From contig NC_056548.1 of assembly GCF_910596095.1 (NCBI RefSeq), positions 7,651,151 through 7,715,150 on the forward strand: a stretch of 64,000 bases of DNA, in the 5' to 3' direction. The stretch comes from Thunnus maccoyii. Its lineage: Eukaryota; Chordata; Actinopteri; Scombriformes; Scombridae. Each line of letters starts with the position of its first letter. Position 1 is the stretch's first letter. The translations under genes were made by a program, and so were the position numbers. Positions 23,401-33,799 of the stretch are shown here, piece by piece. Under the pieces are notes generated by a model. That model searched no databases and was not told where the DNA came from. It was given only the letters and a program-made list of their open reading frames with translations.

Positions 23401-26400
23401 TCAGTGTTTGCTGTCTGCTGAGGCGGAGCGGGAACGCGAACGGGATCGGGAACGGGAGCGAGAACGGGAGCGAGAGCGTGACTGTTTGTTCTGAGCGGGA
23501 GCGGGTGAGTGTGAGCGAGACCTGGAGCGGGACCTGGAGCGGGACTTGGAGCGTGACTTGGAGCGGGACTTGGAGCGGGAGGGGGATCTCCCTGCGGCCT
23601 TGCCCCCTCCCGAGGTCTTCTTCTCTGGAGTGCGGCTGATGGACCTGGAGCGGCTCCTGGAGCGGTTGCGGCTCCTGGAGCGACTCTTGGAGCGGGAGTA
23701 GCTGCGGGAGCGGGAGCGGCTCTTGCTGTGACTGTTGGCAGAGAGGTAATTGATTAATGATTTAGTCAGTGTAAGTGTACAACAAACAATCAAAAGACAA
23801 CCTGAAACCTGCACTATAAATACACTAAATAAGAGACTCACAGATCTGCCCTGATATCCTTTATCATGTCAGTAAACATCCAGGAGGACTGTTCATCCAG
23901 ACTAAACTGAACTCATCAATGAGGAGTAAAGGTACAAGATCTATATTTAAAGGAATAGTTTTGTGCTTATTTGCTTTCTTTCTCCAAAAGTGAGGTGAGG
24001 AGATCAATACCTCTCAAATGTCAGTGCTATAATTTTGAAGCTCGATCCATCAGGCGATTAGCCCGGCTTTTGGTTGTTCGGTAAACTAATCGCATGAACC
24101 AGCTTTAAAATAATATGTTTGTTTTACAAGGAATTCTTGTGATAACGGCATTTTGGACTAGCGATCGCTTTGTAATCAATCTAAAGTCCACATTTCTGCG
24201 GCTGGAGCAGCTGCAGGCACACGTTGCCTTCATCCTCCACAATCAATCATATATCTGTCTCCATCTTCATTTCTGTAACTTTAGAAAACAGATCTGTTGT
24301 TGTGATGAGAGCCGGCAGAGTCCAGCTGATAAATACCACGCTCTCCTCTGCTTTCGCTGGGAGTTTTTCCCCTCACACATCCCAGTCACAGTCGCTGCTC
24401 CCTTTGCCTTTACTGTGATGCAATCTTATCACATTTTTGCACCGGTATTATCATGAACTATGTTATATGTGCTATATAGCTCGGGGCCACAAAAAACTCA
24501 AACATAATTGGTGAAGTTTCACCAAGACTGGTAAAAATGGTGAAAACAACTCACCTTCTGCTGTCCTCAAAGATCTTCAGCTTGCGTCCGTTCAATTCTG
24601 TCCCATCAAGCTTGGCGATGGCGTTCTTCATATCACTGCGAGATGCAAACTCAACCACCCTGTGTGAGAGCAGAAACATTATTAGGAGTTCACGATGACA
24701 AAGACAAATAGAGAGTCACGGTTTGACGAACAGAGCGAGCAACTCACCCTTCATTTTTGTTGGGTCTGTGGGCGTCCACAAAGGTAACTTCACCTGCTTT
24801 TCTCATGAGGTCTTTCAGGTCCTGTTTCAAAGTATAATGTAGGATTAGTAACAAAGAACAAAGTATGAGGTGCCAGTGAGAGCCTTTTCAGACCTGGAGG
24901 GAGAGAAATGAGCAGGCAGCAAGACACCAGCACACAGAAACTTGGGTTATCTAACGCTGACTTTCACAGCAGAACAATATATGTGATAAGCTCTCATTTC
25001 AGTGGAGGGCATTGTAAACAAAAAGAGCCACTGCAAATGCTTTGTGAGTATGGACAAGTGTTGCCTTTTCTCAAAAGAAAAACTTCCTATATCCCATTAA
25101 GTGGCTCCATGAATCCGCATTTAACTTCTTAGCTAATCAGCAAAAAAACCAAATTCACCTCGTCGACATCGTGAGACGCCTGACAATTGTGCACAGGTGA
25201 CACAGGCTTTGGGGTTTGAATGTATTTCAGGTTAAAACCTAATGCATTTTTGCATAAAGTTAATATTGGATCTAGTGCCTGCATATACGAGATAAAGCTG
25301 TGTATTTTTTTTTTCTTTTAGGGGTTGGATGACAATATTTCTATGGGTAAAATAGGCAAAAAAGCCTACCAAAAGTAGTTGGCTCAAAAGGCTTTAAGTG
25401 TTTTGTTTTGTACATAATAAAACTGACTGTACACCCCCTTTACCACCCAACCCTGTACAAACCCAATCACATGAGTTTTATGCTACTTACCATTCCAAAC
25501 CCAGGGAGATATTAGCATAGAGCCTTGTCCAAATAGCAAATGGAACCAATGCAGTGTTAAGCCCTTGAGAAACGACCTCGGCCTTGACTCAGCATCCGGC
25601 CTCCACAAGTAAGGAACCACCAGAGAGCAAGTAGGGGGAGGGGTGTGCGCCCGACTCAACACCCCCCCAGCTCCATCAGCAACAGAAAAAGACCCAAATA
25701 GGAGAGTGTAGGGGCCGTGGATTTGAGGGGGGTTACAGCAGTCGGGGATGCCAGCCCACAGAACCTCCAGACTGTGGCTACGGACCTCCTAAGGCTACCG
25801 TATCCTGCGCTAGACCACTTTCACCCGCTACGGGGCCCAGCCAAGACTTTAGACCGGCGGCAACTGCGTGTAAGGAGAGGCACCAAATGGACACTATTCA
25901 GAAAAAACAACCAGGAGAGGGCGCTACACACTTCTGACACCTCCGTGGAGGGTGTGCAGTCACCTCTGATACAAGGAAACCATATCAGAGCAGCTGATAA
26001 AAAGCAGTTAAATGTTTTTTGGTAAGAATGCCCGTCATCAGCAGTAACGTGCTTTCTCTGGGGAAAAAAATGTGGATGGTGGTAAAGTTTAAAAAAAAAA
26101 AGGGGGGGGGGGCTTTTTTTTTTAATCATAATTAGCCAATTAACTAATAAGAACATGTTTGTTTTGGGGTTTTTTCTCGTAGTCTAACTATAAAAATTGA
26201 TCCGGACCGATCAAATGAGTGCTGCTTCATTTAATAAACATGTAATTACAAGCTGATGTATAGAAATTTAAAAAAGGCTGCGTTGTAAGACGAGAAAAGA
26301 AAGATTAGTAATCTCTTACCTGCCAGCTAATCCGTGAAGAGAGGTTCTCCACAATGAGTCTGTGGTCAGTCCGCACAGGAGGGCCGTATCTGTACAGTCA

Positions 26401-28961
26401 ACAAAGAGACAAATTTTCTGTTAAAAGAGGACAAATGCTTCACGGTGGAGGCTGTAAATAAACCCAGATCAAACTGGAGAGCCTTCGGTATTAAATAAAG
26501 GTTGTAAAATTCACACTGAATCATTCTCGTAGCGTAGCCAGTTTGTCTTTGTGTTCACTGCTGTTGTATTTATTCTCTGTCAGTTTAAGAGCTGCGTCAA
26601 TATTTGAATTAGACTCAGACATGGAACAAGAGGCTTTCATCTGCTGAAGGCTCACGTTAATGATTTGATCTTAGTTAATGCTGCCCAGGAATACAGGTGT
26701 AACAGGACGTAGTTGATCTGTGATCCGTTCTGATTGCCCTCCGCGGTTCGACACGTGACCGCGGATTAATTGCAAAATTTAATGACTCGTTGGAGACAAA
26801 GCAAACAAACTGCTGTTGTCATAGACACACAGTGTGTCACTAACAAGGATTTTGAAGAGCAACGACCAAACCAGCATCTAAGTTTCTAAGTGTTTCCTTT
26901 TTTTTTTGCAATGATCCGAAAAATGATCAAATCTGTGACTCAAAACAGTGATACAATCTGAACCATGACTTCTGTGATCCGTGTGTTTTCTGCCACACTT
27001 GTGTACTTAGATAAACACACTGGCTCGGCCGTCATAGTTCACTGTGCTTTATTTGACTTTGGCACAACCAGATAGATTTAAAGAGGATTTACATCCTGCA
27101 TAACTGTCTACCCAGTTTCCTCAATTTATTTGTAAATGATCCATGTTGACATATGACAATGTGTAAACATCTTGGTACACTGAGGAACAATGAAAAAAAA
27201 CAAACTAATATCTGTTTATTTTGTCCTGGAAATTTGACATAATCTTTTCTGCTTTGACTGCAATAAATCATGAGTAGAAGCTTAACTAACTAGTCAGCTG
27301 TTTTCAGGACAGTATTTTAAAGCTTATGTACCTTGATCCACTGCTGCGAGATGGACGATAGCTGCTGAAACGTCCCATTCCAGGGCCGCCGCCGCCACCG
27401 CCTCTTCCTCTTCTGGAGCGAGCATGCTCGATGGTGACCCTGAAAATGAAAGTAAGACATTAGAAACAGAAAGTCAAATGAGTAACAAATTAAAGTGTTA
27501 CTCACTAATGTGTCTTAGAAGGAAATACGGGTTGTTAATTGTTTGGTCTGAAAGTCCATGTTAGTTCTATTCATTATTCTATAAGCTCAAAATCCTTTAC
27601 TGGGCGTAATCTTGTGTTGTTGGGGGATGAAAATACCCAATAAAATGCATCAATATTTGTTTAACTGTATTTATCTGAACAAGTCTTCTTTCCTACAAGA
27701 GACAGACTTTGATATTATCTGGAGACAAATGCTGGAACTGCAGCATTGACAGTGAATAACTTAACTGCTTGGACTCTGACCACTGATGATTTTACCACAG
27801 ATTTGGATGTAAACCCTTCATTTAAATAGAAGTCATTTGGATAAAAAATATCTCAAAGAAAAAAAGTCTACTGGAAAACCCTAAACGGGGTCAATTGTTG
27901 TCCACGTCTTTGAGATCCATTAGAAATCAAATCCAGCCTTTACTGTCAGACAAAATGGCAGGTTTGCGGCAAATAAGCTGCTACATCTCATCACTGTATT
28001 GTGCGCAGACTGAGCTCGATGAACGGCCTTTTTCCAGCGTCCCTAAACACACCAACACCTGCAAACTGTCTGCTAAACCGTGACTGGTTTCAAGTCCTGC
28101 ATTTTCACTCTTCGTCACTTTACATGTTTGAATGTTAACTTCCTGCTTTGAGAGATTCTGAGGCCATGTCTGATGCCACTGTGACTCACAAGCGCATTGA
28201 GCAGACCTGAAGTCTTGTTTTGTACATTGGTGTATGCCTACAGCGCTGTGGCATCTGAAAACACTTACATGTAATTGGAGTAAACTGCCAACTATTAAAC
28301 TCCTACAGACTTTGGCACTGCGAGGAAGTGGCAAAGCACACGTGACTTCTTATCAGTTCCTTTAATGCTGCACTTGCAAGATGAAGAAGCTGAGTCATGG
28401 TTTTAGTACACAGCTTGCAAGTTCATCAAAAAAGTTCAGAGTTGCACCAAGGCTAGTATAAATGTTAAGGAAGTATCTAAAAATATGTGGTCAATAACCA
28501 GTCATATCACACTGATAACCAAGGGATGGCAACGGTAGGGAAAGCATTAGCTAACCCACTCTTTTTGGTCACAAATCTGCCATTTTGTCTGCATAAACAT
28601 GTCGTGGTATGGAGTAAAGGGTCATAGTTTGGGTCTCACAAAACAAAGAAACCTTCCCAGATTAAATTCTTACCTTTCACTGCACAATTCTTTGCCGTTC
28701 AACTCGTAGACAGCATCATCTGCATCTCTGTGGTCATCAAATTCCTGAGGAGAAGGGGGGAAAAAATTTTGTAGAGGCAAAAAGCAGGACAGGATCAGAA
28801 CTCATAACTCTCACCAAGCAGTCAGTGACACTAACCACAAAGCCGAAACCATTCTTCAAGTTGATTTCCCGGATCCGTCCGTATCCCTTGAAAAACTTCT
28901 CCACATCTCTCTCTCTGGCGTGTGGGCTCAAGCGGCCAATGAAGACACGACAGCCACTCAT
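23401..28961 (-). CDS. srsf5: Serine/arginine-rich splicing factor 5, complete
   Basis: SRSF5 (SRp40/HRS) is a nuclear SR protein that binds exonic enhancers and promotes splice-site choice. Coding exons on the minus strand: 28961-28836, 28744-28674, 27439-27332, 26389-26320, 24821-24748, 24659-24555, 23731-23401. Each has GT-AG ends and phases agree; total 294 aa. RRM1 (about 3-73) starts [11 protein letters not shown] with RNP1 NGFGFVEF at 37-44. A Gly/Arg-rich linker follows. RRM2 (about 112-182) has [11 protein letters not shown] and the pseudo-RRM signature SWQDLKD at 123-129. The RS domain (185-294) is built of RS and KSRS repeats and ends [16 protein letters not shown] separates it from SRSF4/6 (MPRVYIG). 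An untranslated first exon ends at 30401. Intron 5 contains a candidate alternative exon (see separate entry). Teleosts have two srsf5 paralogues and I cannot say which this is. Confidence 0.93.
23952..24060 (+). repeat. Partial 'AAAGGAATAGTT' end of the hairpin-family repeat
   Basis: AAAGGAATAGTTTTGTGCTTAT, then AAGTGAGGTGAGGAGATCAATACC, matches the left end of the copy at 34568. It lies in the last intron of srsf5. Confidence 0.45.
25491..26057 (-). other. Candidate alternative (poison) exon in srsf5 intron 5
   Basis: On the minus strand a strong acceptor (T-rich tract then CCCCAG, AG at 26059-26058) is followed by 567 nt ending at a perfect donor, AATG|GTAAGT (GT at 25490-25489). The segment is clearly GC-richer than the rest of the intron. 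Exon 4 of the CDS ends in phase 0 at SWQ (26320), so inclusion would read on as [13 protein letters not shown] and about 65 further residues. It then hits a stop at 25823-25821, giving a protein with RRM1 and part of RRM2 but no RS domain, or an NMD target. SR genes commonly control their own level this way, and a long alternative SRSF5/HRS form is known in mammals (from memory). Splicing itself is not shown by the sequence. Confidence 0.5.
26690..26985. repeat. Possible interspersed repeat in srsf5 intron 4
   Basis: GTAGTTGATCTGTGATCCGTTCTGAT at the left and GAACCATGACTTCTGTGATCCG at the right share TCTGTGATCCGT, and the middle has GCAATGATCCGAAAAATGATC. I recognise the phrase as repetitive in fish genomes but cannot assign a family or boundaries. 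Confidence 0.3.
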
Positions 28962-30400
28962 TATTATCTGCTGAAATGGAAATACACGAGATTAGACAAA
29001 CGTTTAGTTAGATGACGAGAAATAATGAAGAACAGACAGCTCAATATTTAGAGATGCAGTGAGTAGAATTTAGTGGCATCTAGCAAAACCGACTTAGCAG
29101 AAATGGAATATAATATTCATAAAGTATGTCCCTCACCACTAGATGCTACTAAATCCTACACACTGGTCCTTTAATATTTGACAGACATACATCTTCAATT
29201 CATTACTCCCCCTGACAACAAATTCTGTTAACTTGACTGAGCCAGTAGTTAATTTTAAACAGTTTGCAGTATGGACTCTCATTAAAAGATTAATAAGTAA
29301 CAGATCTGTTACTGCTCAGAAAGGTCAGATGCTGTATTCATGACTTTTAAAGTCAGTCAGCATAACCTCTGGATATAGTTCAGGAATCAAAAATAAAACT
29401 TTGCACTCACTGCATATAGAATAAGTGAATTTGTTGGTTCCGACCATTCAGGTATGGGTGTTTTTACAAATTTATACAAAAAAAGATCACATGCCCAGGT
29501 CTGAACTGGAAACCATTAACTACACTGAAACTGGCAAAACTTAACTGGATCAAAGCCACACTCGAGTCCAGTTCTGGTTGGACCAGTTCCAGTATTGTGG
29601 ATTTCTTTCAAATCAAAGATTCATTTCAAAAAACAAACAACCCGAGGAACCTGAAACTCAATCCAACCATGATAAACTTCGTGGCCAGTTTATAAGGTAC
29701 ACTTAGCTAAAAATTAACAACCCTGCAATAACTCCTTCCTTCGTCAAAGTTACATGGTTCACTTGATTCAATTTTATTGTCATTTAGGAGGCTGTACCGT
29801 AGTTTTTGGTGCTGCAATATTAAGTCTACCCTCATCGACATAAATCGATGAAGGTAAATGGACATTTTAATTATGAATATTATTCCAACAGCACCACAAA
29901 CTACAGCATCCAAAATGCCAAAAAGCAGTCGAATATATTTATTTTTAACATATCTAAAGTTAGTTAACTAACAGTCCTTACTTAGCGAGTTATATCGGTT
30001 TAAAAACAACCCACCAGTCCTCTCTGGGGCCTACCGACAGCCTGCTAGTCCTTTACTGCGAGGACACAACGTGATGACGTTGCTAAGTTAATGCTTGAAT
30101 CACACCACGATTTCAACCGTTTTTAAAATAAGAAATATAAGAGTTAAAAACGGAATATCTGCCAAATGCAATAATAGTTAGTCGAGCTGTGTGGTATTAT
30201 GTTAAAGTATGTTTATTTAAAAACAATAACGATAGCTTAGCTGTAGTTTTCTGTGCGCCCATGACGGTTGTAGCTACAACTCGCCTCGAGGTCGAAGCTA
30301 GTTAGCTGCCGTTAGCTACAAAAACACCGTCCTCTGTTTAAATCAGACTCCAGCGTTAACTTTTAAACCCGTAAAGTCAAATACAGTTATTCAATCTCAC

Positions 30401-30790
30401 CTCAGTTTTCGACCTAAAGCTTCTCAGATTGTTGATGTTTACGTCGCTGGTCAAGCTGCAACTTTAACGGGGTCGTCTCAGCCCCACTCGACTGTATCAA
30501 AATGGCGAGTCTGGTCCAGAGGAACTAACAGGGAACAGGAAACGCTGCTGGCTTCACGTTGCCAGGTGCATTTCTTTCCCGCACCCGCATTCTGCGAAGA
30601 CCCGCCCCTACTCTATCTCTGATTGGCTTACCCTGATATCCCTACCCCCCACTCTAACCAATCACACTCCTCGTGCCCAAACCGAACCACCCTAAATTAC
30701 GAAGGCAACGAGTACTAGCCAATCACAAGCGGAGTAGGGCGGGTCTTCACGGAATGCAGGTGGAGGAGAGGGGGCGGGAGGAGAGGGGGC
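30401..30790 (-). promoter_or_regulatory. srsf5 noncoding exon 1 and promoter
   Basis: The minus strand has a good donor (ACTGAG|GTGAGA, GT at 30400-30399) closing a noncoding exon 1. The matching acceptor TTTCAG is at 28972-28971, 9 nt before the ATG. Upstream are a YY1-type AAAATGGCG (30499-30507, plus strand), three CCAAT boxes (ATTGG at 30622-30626; CCAAT at 30658-30662 and 30719-30723) and GC boxes (CCCGCCCC at 30601, GGGGCGGG at 30771 and 30786). There is no TATA box. This is a housekeeping-type promoter. The start site is probably about 30480-30545. Confidence 0.65.
30581..30763. repeat. Imperfect inverted repeat in the srsf5 promoter
   Basis: The left arm 30581-30628 (CACCCGCATTCTGCGAAGAC, CCGCCCCTACTC, TGATTGGCT) is the imperfect reverse complement of the right arm 30716-30763 (AGCCAATCACA, GAGTAGGGCGGG, GTCTTCACGGAATGCAGGTG). 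About 38 of 47 positions pair. Each arm carries one CCAAT box and one GC box; the spacer is about 87 bp. Confidence 0.8.
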
Positions 30791-32394
30791 GGGGGGGGAT
30801 AAGGCTCGCCAGATCAATCATTAAGGGGAAACTTCGGGATTTTTCAACCTGAACCCTATTTTCCCATCATTTTGTGTTTATATGACTAATGGGGACAACA
30901 CTTTTTGAAATTGGTCCAGTATTGAGCAAGAGCGCTGCTGTTTTTTTAAATTATTATTTATTATTTTATTTTATCATGTCATAATTGAATTCTCTGGCAG
31001 TTTGTTTCCTCTTTTTGTTCTTCATACTTGTTTGTGTGACTGTTTTTTATTGACTGTTTTCAATGAAGTTGAGAAAGAAAACAAAACTCGGTTGAAGAAA
31101 GTTGATGACTTTGCTCCCATGTCGTTCAAAACGAGTTTTGCACTGGTTGTACAAATTAACCACATGAATGAATAGCAGCTTCACCAGCTGAAATACTATA
31201 AAATAATTTTAATTTTGAATTTAAAAAAAAAAAGCAGAATCTTAAAAGGGGGACACAGACAGACATGGCAACCCAGTTCATAGTTCACGTTGCAAGAAAG
31301 CATACTGAAAATCTGTAAATCCAGTGCTCTGCATTACGGCTGCAACTAACGATTACTTTCATTTGTGAGTAATCTGTGGATTATTTTTCTCAATAAATAG
31401 TTGTCTGCCCTATAAAACGAAAGACAATGGTGAGATATGTCGATCATCATTTCCCAAAGCCCAAGATCCAACCTAAAAATGTCTTGTTTTTTCCTGACCA
31501 ACAGTCCACAACTCAAAGATATTCAGTTTACTGTCAGAAAACTAAATAGATCAGAAAATATTCACAATTAATAAGCTGAAACCAGAGAATTTTAGCATTT
31601 TTTTCAGACTGTTGATTGTCTAATTCATTAATTGACAAATCTTTGCAGCTGTACTCTGCCTTAAATAATTCTCAATCAACTAATCACAGTTTCATATTAT
31701 TTTCAATTATTTTCTCTTTTACTAGTATGATGTATTATATTTCACCTGTAGCCTATACAGCAGTTGTATACAGGTAAAATATAATACAACATACTTGTAA
31801 AAGAGAAAATGTTATGTTATATTTTATGATAATATTAATATTTTTTTGTTTTTAACTTGACATGTTGACTGAATATGTAATTTGCTCTTTGATTTCAGTA
31901 TCATGTTCATTTATACATATTTTATGCTCTAATATATGATATATACTCTTGATATCCAAAAACATACTAAATTTTTACCCAACGAGTATATTTTTGAGGC
32001 AGATATATCAATATTTAGGAGCATTAAAAAATCCAATCATGCATAATACATAGGCCAGTATTATTTATTTACATAAATACATAACATAAACAAACATTAA
32101 ATTTGTTTTTTTTTTAAGAATTGTGTCAGAGATATGTACTGACACAGACATTTTACAGTTGAAAACAAGCTTATCATTCTCTCTGTAGGACAAATGTCTT
32201 TGTCTTAGACATTCCTCTACTGCAATGTATTGATACTTTGGCTGACATTCTGTATACACTGATACTGATATATCTGCAACTGATATATATTGGACCGGTC
32301 AATGTATCTGCCTAACTGTATTTAGAACTGGGCGAGGTGGATAAAATCCTTCATCACAGTATATATAATTTTATATAACAACTTGGATATATAG
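30791..32394. other. Intergenic region upstream of srsf5
   Basis: AT-rich DNA without a supported gene. It holds a family E repeat at 31337-31660 and a fragment of a TATCGGT-type element at about 32215-32310 (GATACTTTGGCTGACATTC, TGATATATCTGCAACTGATA). The rest shows nothing recognisable. Confidence 0.5.
31337..31660 (+). repeat. 'CTGCAACTAACGATTA' repeat (family E), fullest copy
   Basis: Starts CGGCTGCAACTAACGATTAC and ends TTGACAAATCTTTGCAGCTG. The ends are weak inverted repeats. The interior contains ACCAACAGTCCACAACTCAA and ATTCAGTTTACTGTCA, shared with the copies at 9075, 15735 and 54088. A hAT-like MITE is likely. Confidence 0.55.
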
Positions 32395-33430
32395 GGATGC
32401 TTGCAGATGGTTGCAGAATTACTAGTGTGACAGACGTCAACGTGTGAGGATGGAGGAACCCGGTCTGGATTCTTGCCTGTCACTAAGGGTGTGCCGCAGG
32501 GATCCATTCTGGGTCCTGTCCTGTTCACCATTTATATTAATGAAATTGTGTCTTCCCTACGTGGCTGCCAAACCCATCTGTATGCAGACGACACTATTTT
32601 ATGTTGTATCTGTGTTTCTGTTCAATTAGTTATTGAGAAACTGTAACTTTCCTTTCATGCAATGCAAAATTCCTTCATTGATTTCAGACTGATACTTAAC
32701 ACAAATAAAACAAAATTTATGGTGGACGACTAATTCACATTCAATCACCATATCAAGAACCTTGTTGACAAATTAAAAATATTGGTTTTCTATACAGGAA
32801 TAAATCTTCCCCCTAATCTGTAGGAAGAGGATTGTTGAATCAACCACCCTATCAGTCTTAGATTATGGGGATGTAATTTACAGAAATGCTGCTGCCTCCA
32901 CATTTAGGCCTTTAGACCATTCAGCCCTGAGATTTATTACTGGTGATGGCAACAATACTCACCACTGTATCCTCTATGATAAGGTTGGCTGGCCTTCTCT
33001 GACTGGGAGGTACAATAATCATTGGTATCTGTATATCTATAAAGCCCTGACTGGAAAATTACCATCATACATCACATCTCTGTTGCACAGGAACTCTGGT
33101 CCACTTCTAACCCGCGCCAGTGACTGCCTGGCTTTTCAGGTACATCATGCCAGGACTGAACTTGGAAAGACTGCATTTAGTGTTAGTGCAGCAAACTCAT
33201 GGAACCTCTTGCAATGTGACCTAAAACTGAGTACTCTCATACCTCTTGGATACTTCAGAAATATAATTAACAACTGTTCACTGCCTGTCTGTAACTGTTT
33301 TAACTGATTTTGTTGACTATGTTTGTTTCATTGTTGTTTGTGGGGTTTTTTTGTTTTTCTTGGCATCATTGTAAATGAGAGTCACCCTCAATGGTTTCTG
33401 GAGATCAAGAATCTAAAATAAAGGTTGAAA
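32395..33430 (+). pseudogene. Decayed L2/CR1-like non-LTR retrotransposon, reverse transcriptase 3' part
   Basis: The plus strand reads fragments of a LINE reverse transcriptase: [20 protein letters not shown], then the catalytic YADD motif (32581-32592), then after a frame change LDYGDVIYRNAA, ALRFITGD, HHCILYDKVGWPSL and a last block ending in a 74-codon frame at 33083-33307 (FQVHHARTELGKTAFSVSAA, NSWNLLQ). Frameshifts and stops separate the parts, so it is not functional. The 3' end has the short TGAAATGAAA tail (33426-33437) typical of L2-type elements. The 5' part of the element is missing (5' truncation). Confidence 0.8.
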
Positions 33431-33799
33431 TGAAATATATGGTGACATAAGACATTTTCTAGTACAGTAAATTTAGAAATTGTTAATGGATAAAACAACC
33501 AGATGGACACAAATGTCTGTTTTTGTCTAATCCAGTGAAAGTAAAGTTAAATTCCTGACAAATCAAAGCACTTCATTGATACTAAAAACCATATAAACAT
33601 CAAATATTGTCATTAAACAGTCCTGCTCATTGATTTTTAACATTGCCTGCAGTTGCAATACAACCATGAGCTTAATGGAATAAACAGTATGGCATTATTT
33701 CTGACAGTTGACAAACTTATGTTGTTTCATGGTATAAATTGTCCACCTCTACCTATATTTGAGGCTGCAACAGAAGAAGCAGAACATTTCTTCGTTATT

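Noticed and set aside
25717-26025. 102-codon plus-strand frame opposite srsf5 intron 5
   Set aside because: It is the antisense shadow of the GC-rich candidate alternative exon. The peptide resembles no family.
27981-28334. 117-codon minus-strand frame in srsf5 intron 2
   Set aside because: Lies between two well-defined exons without matching splice use, and the peptide is unlike SR proteins.
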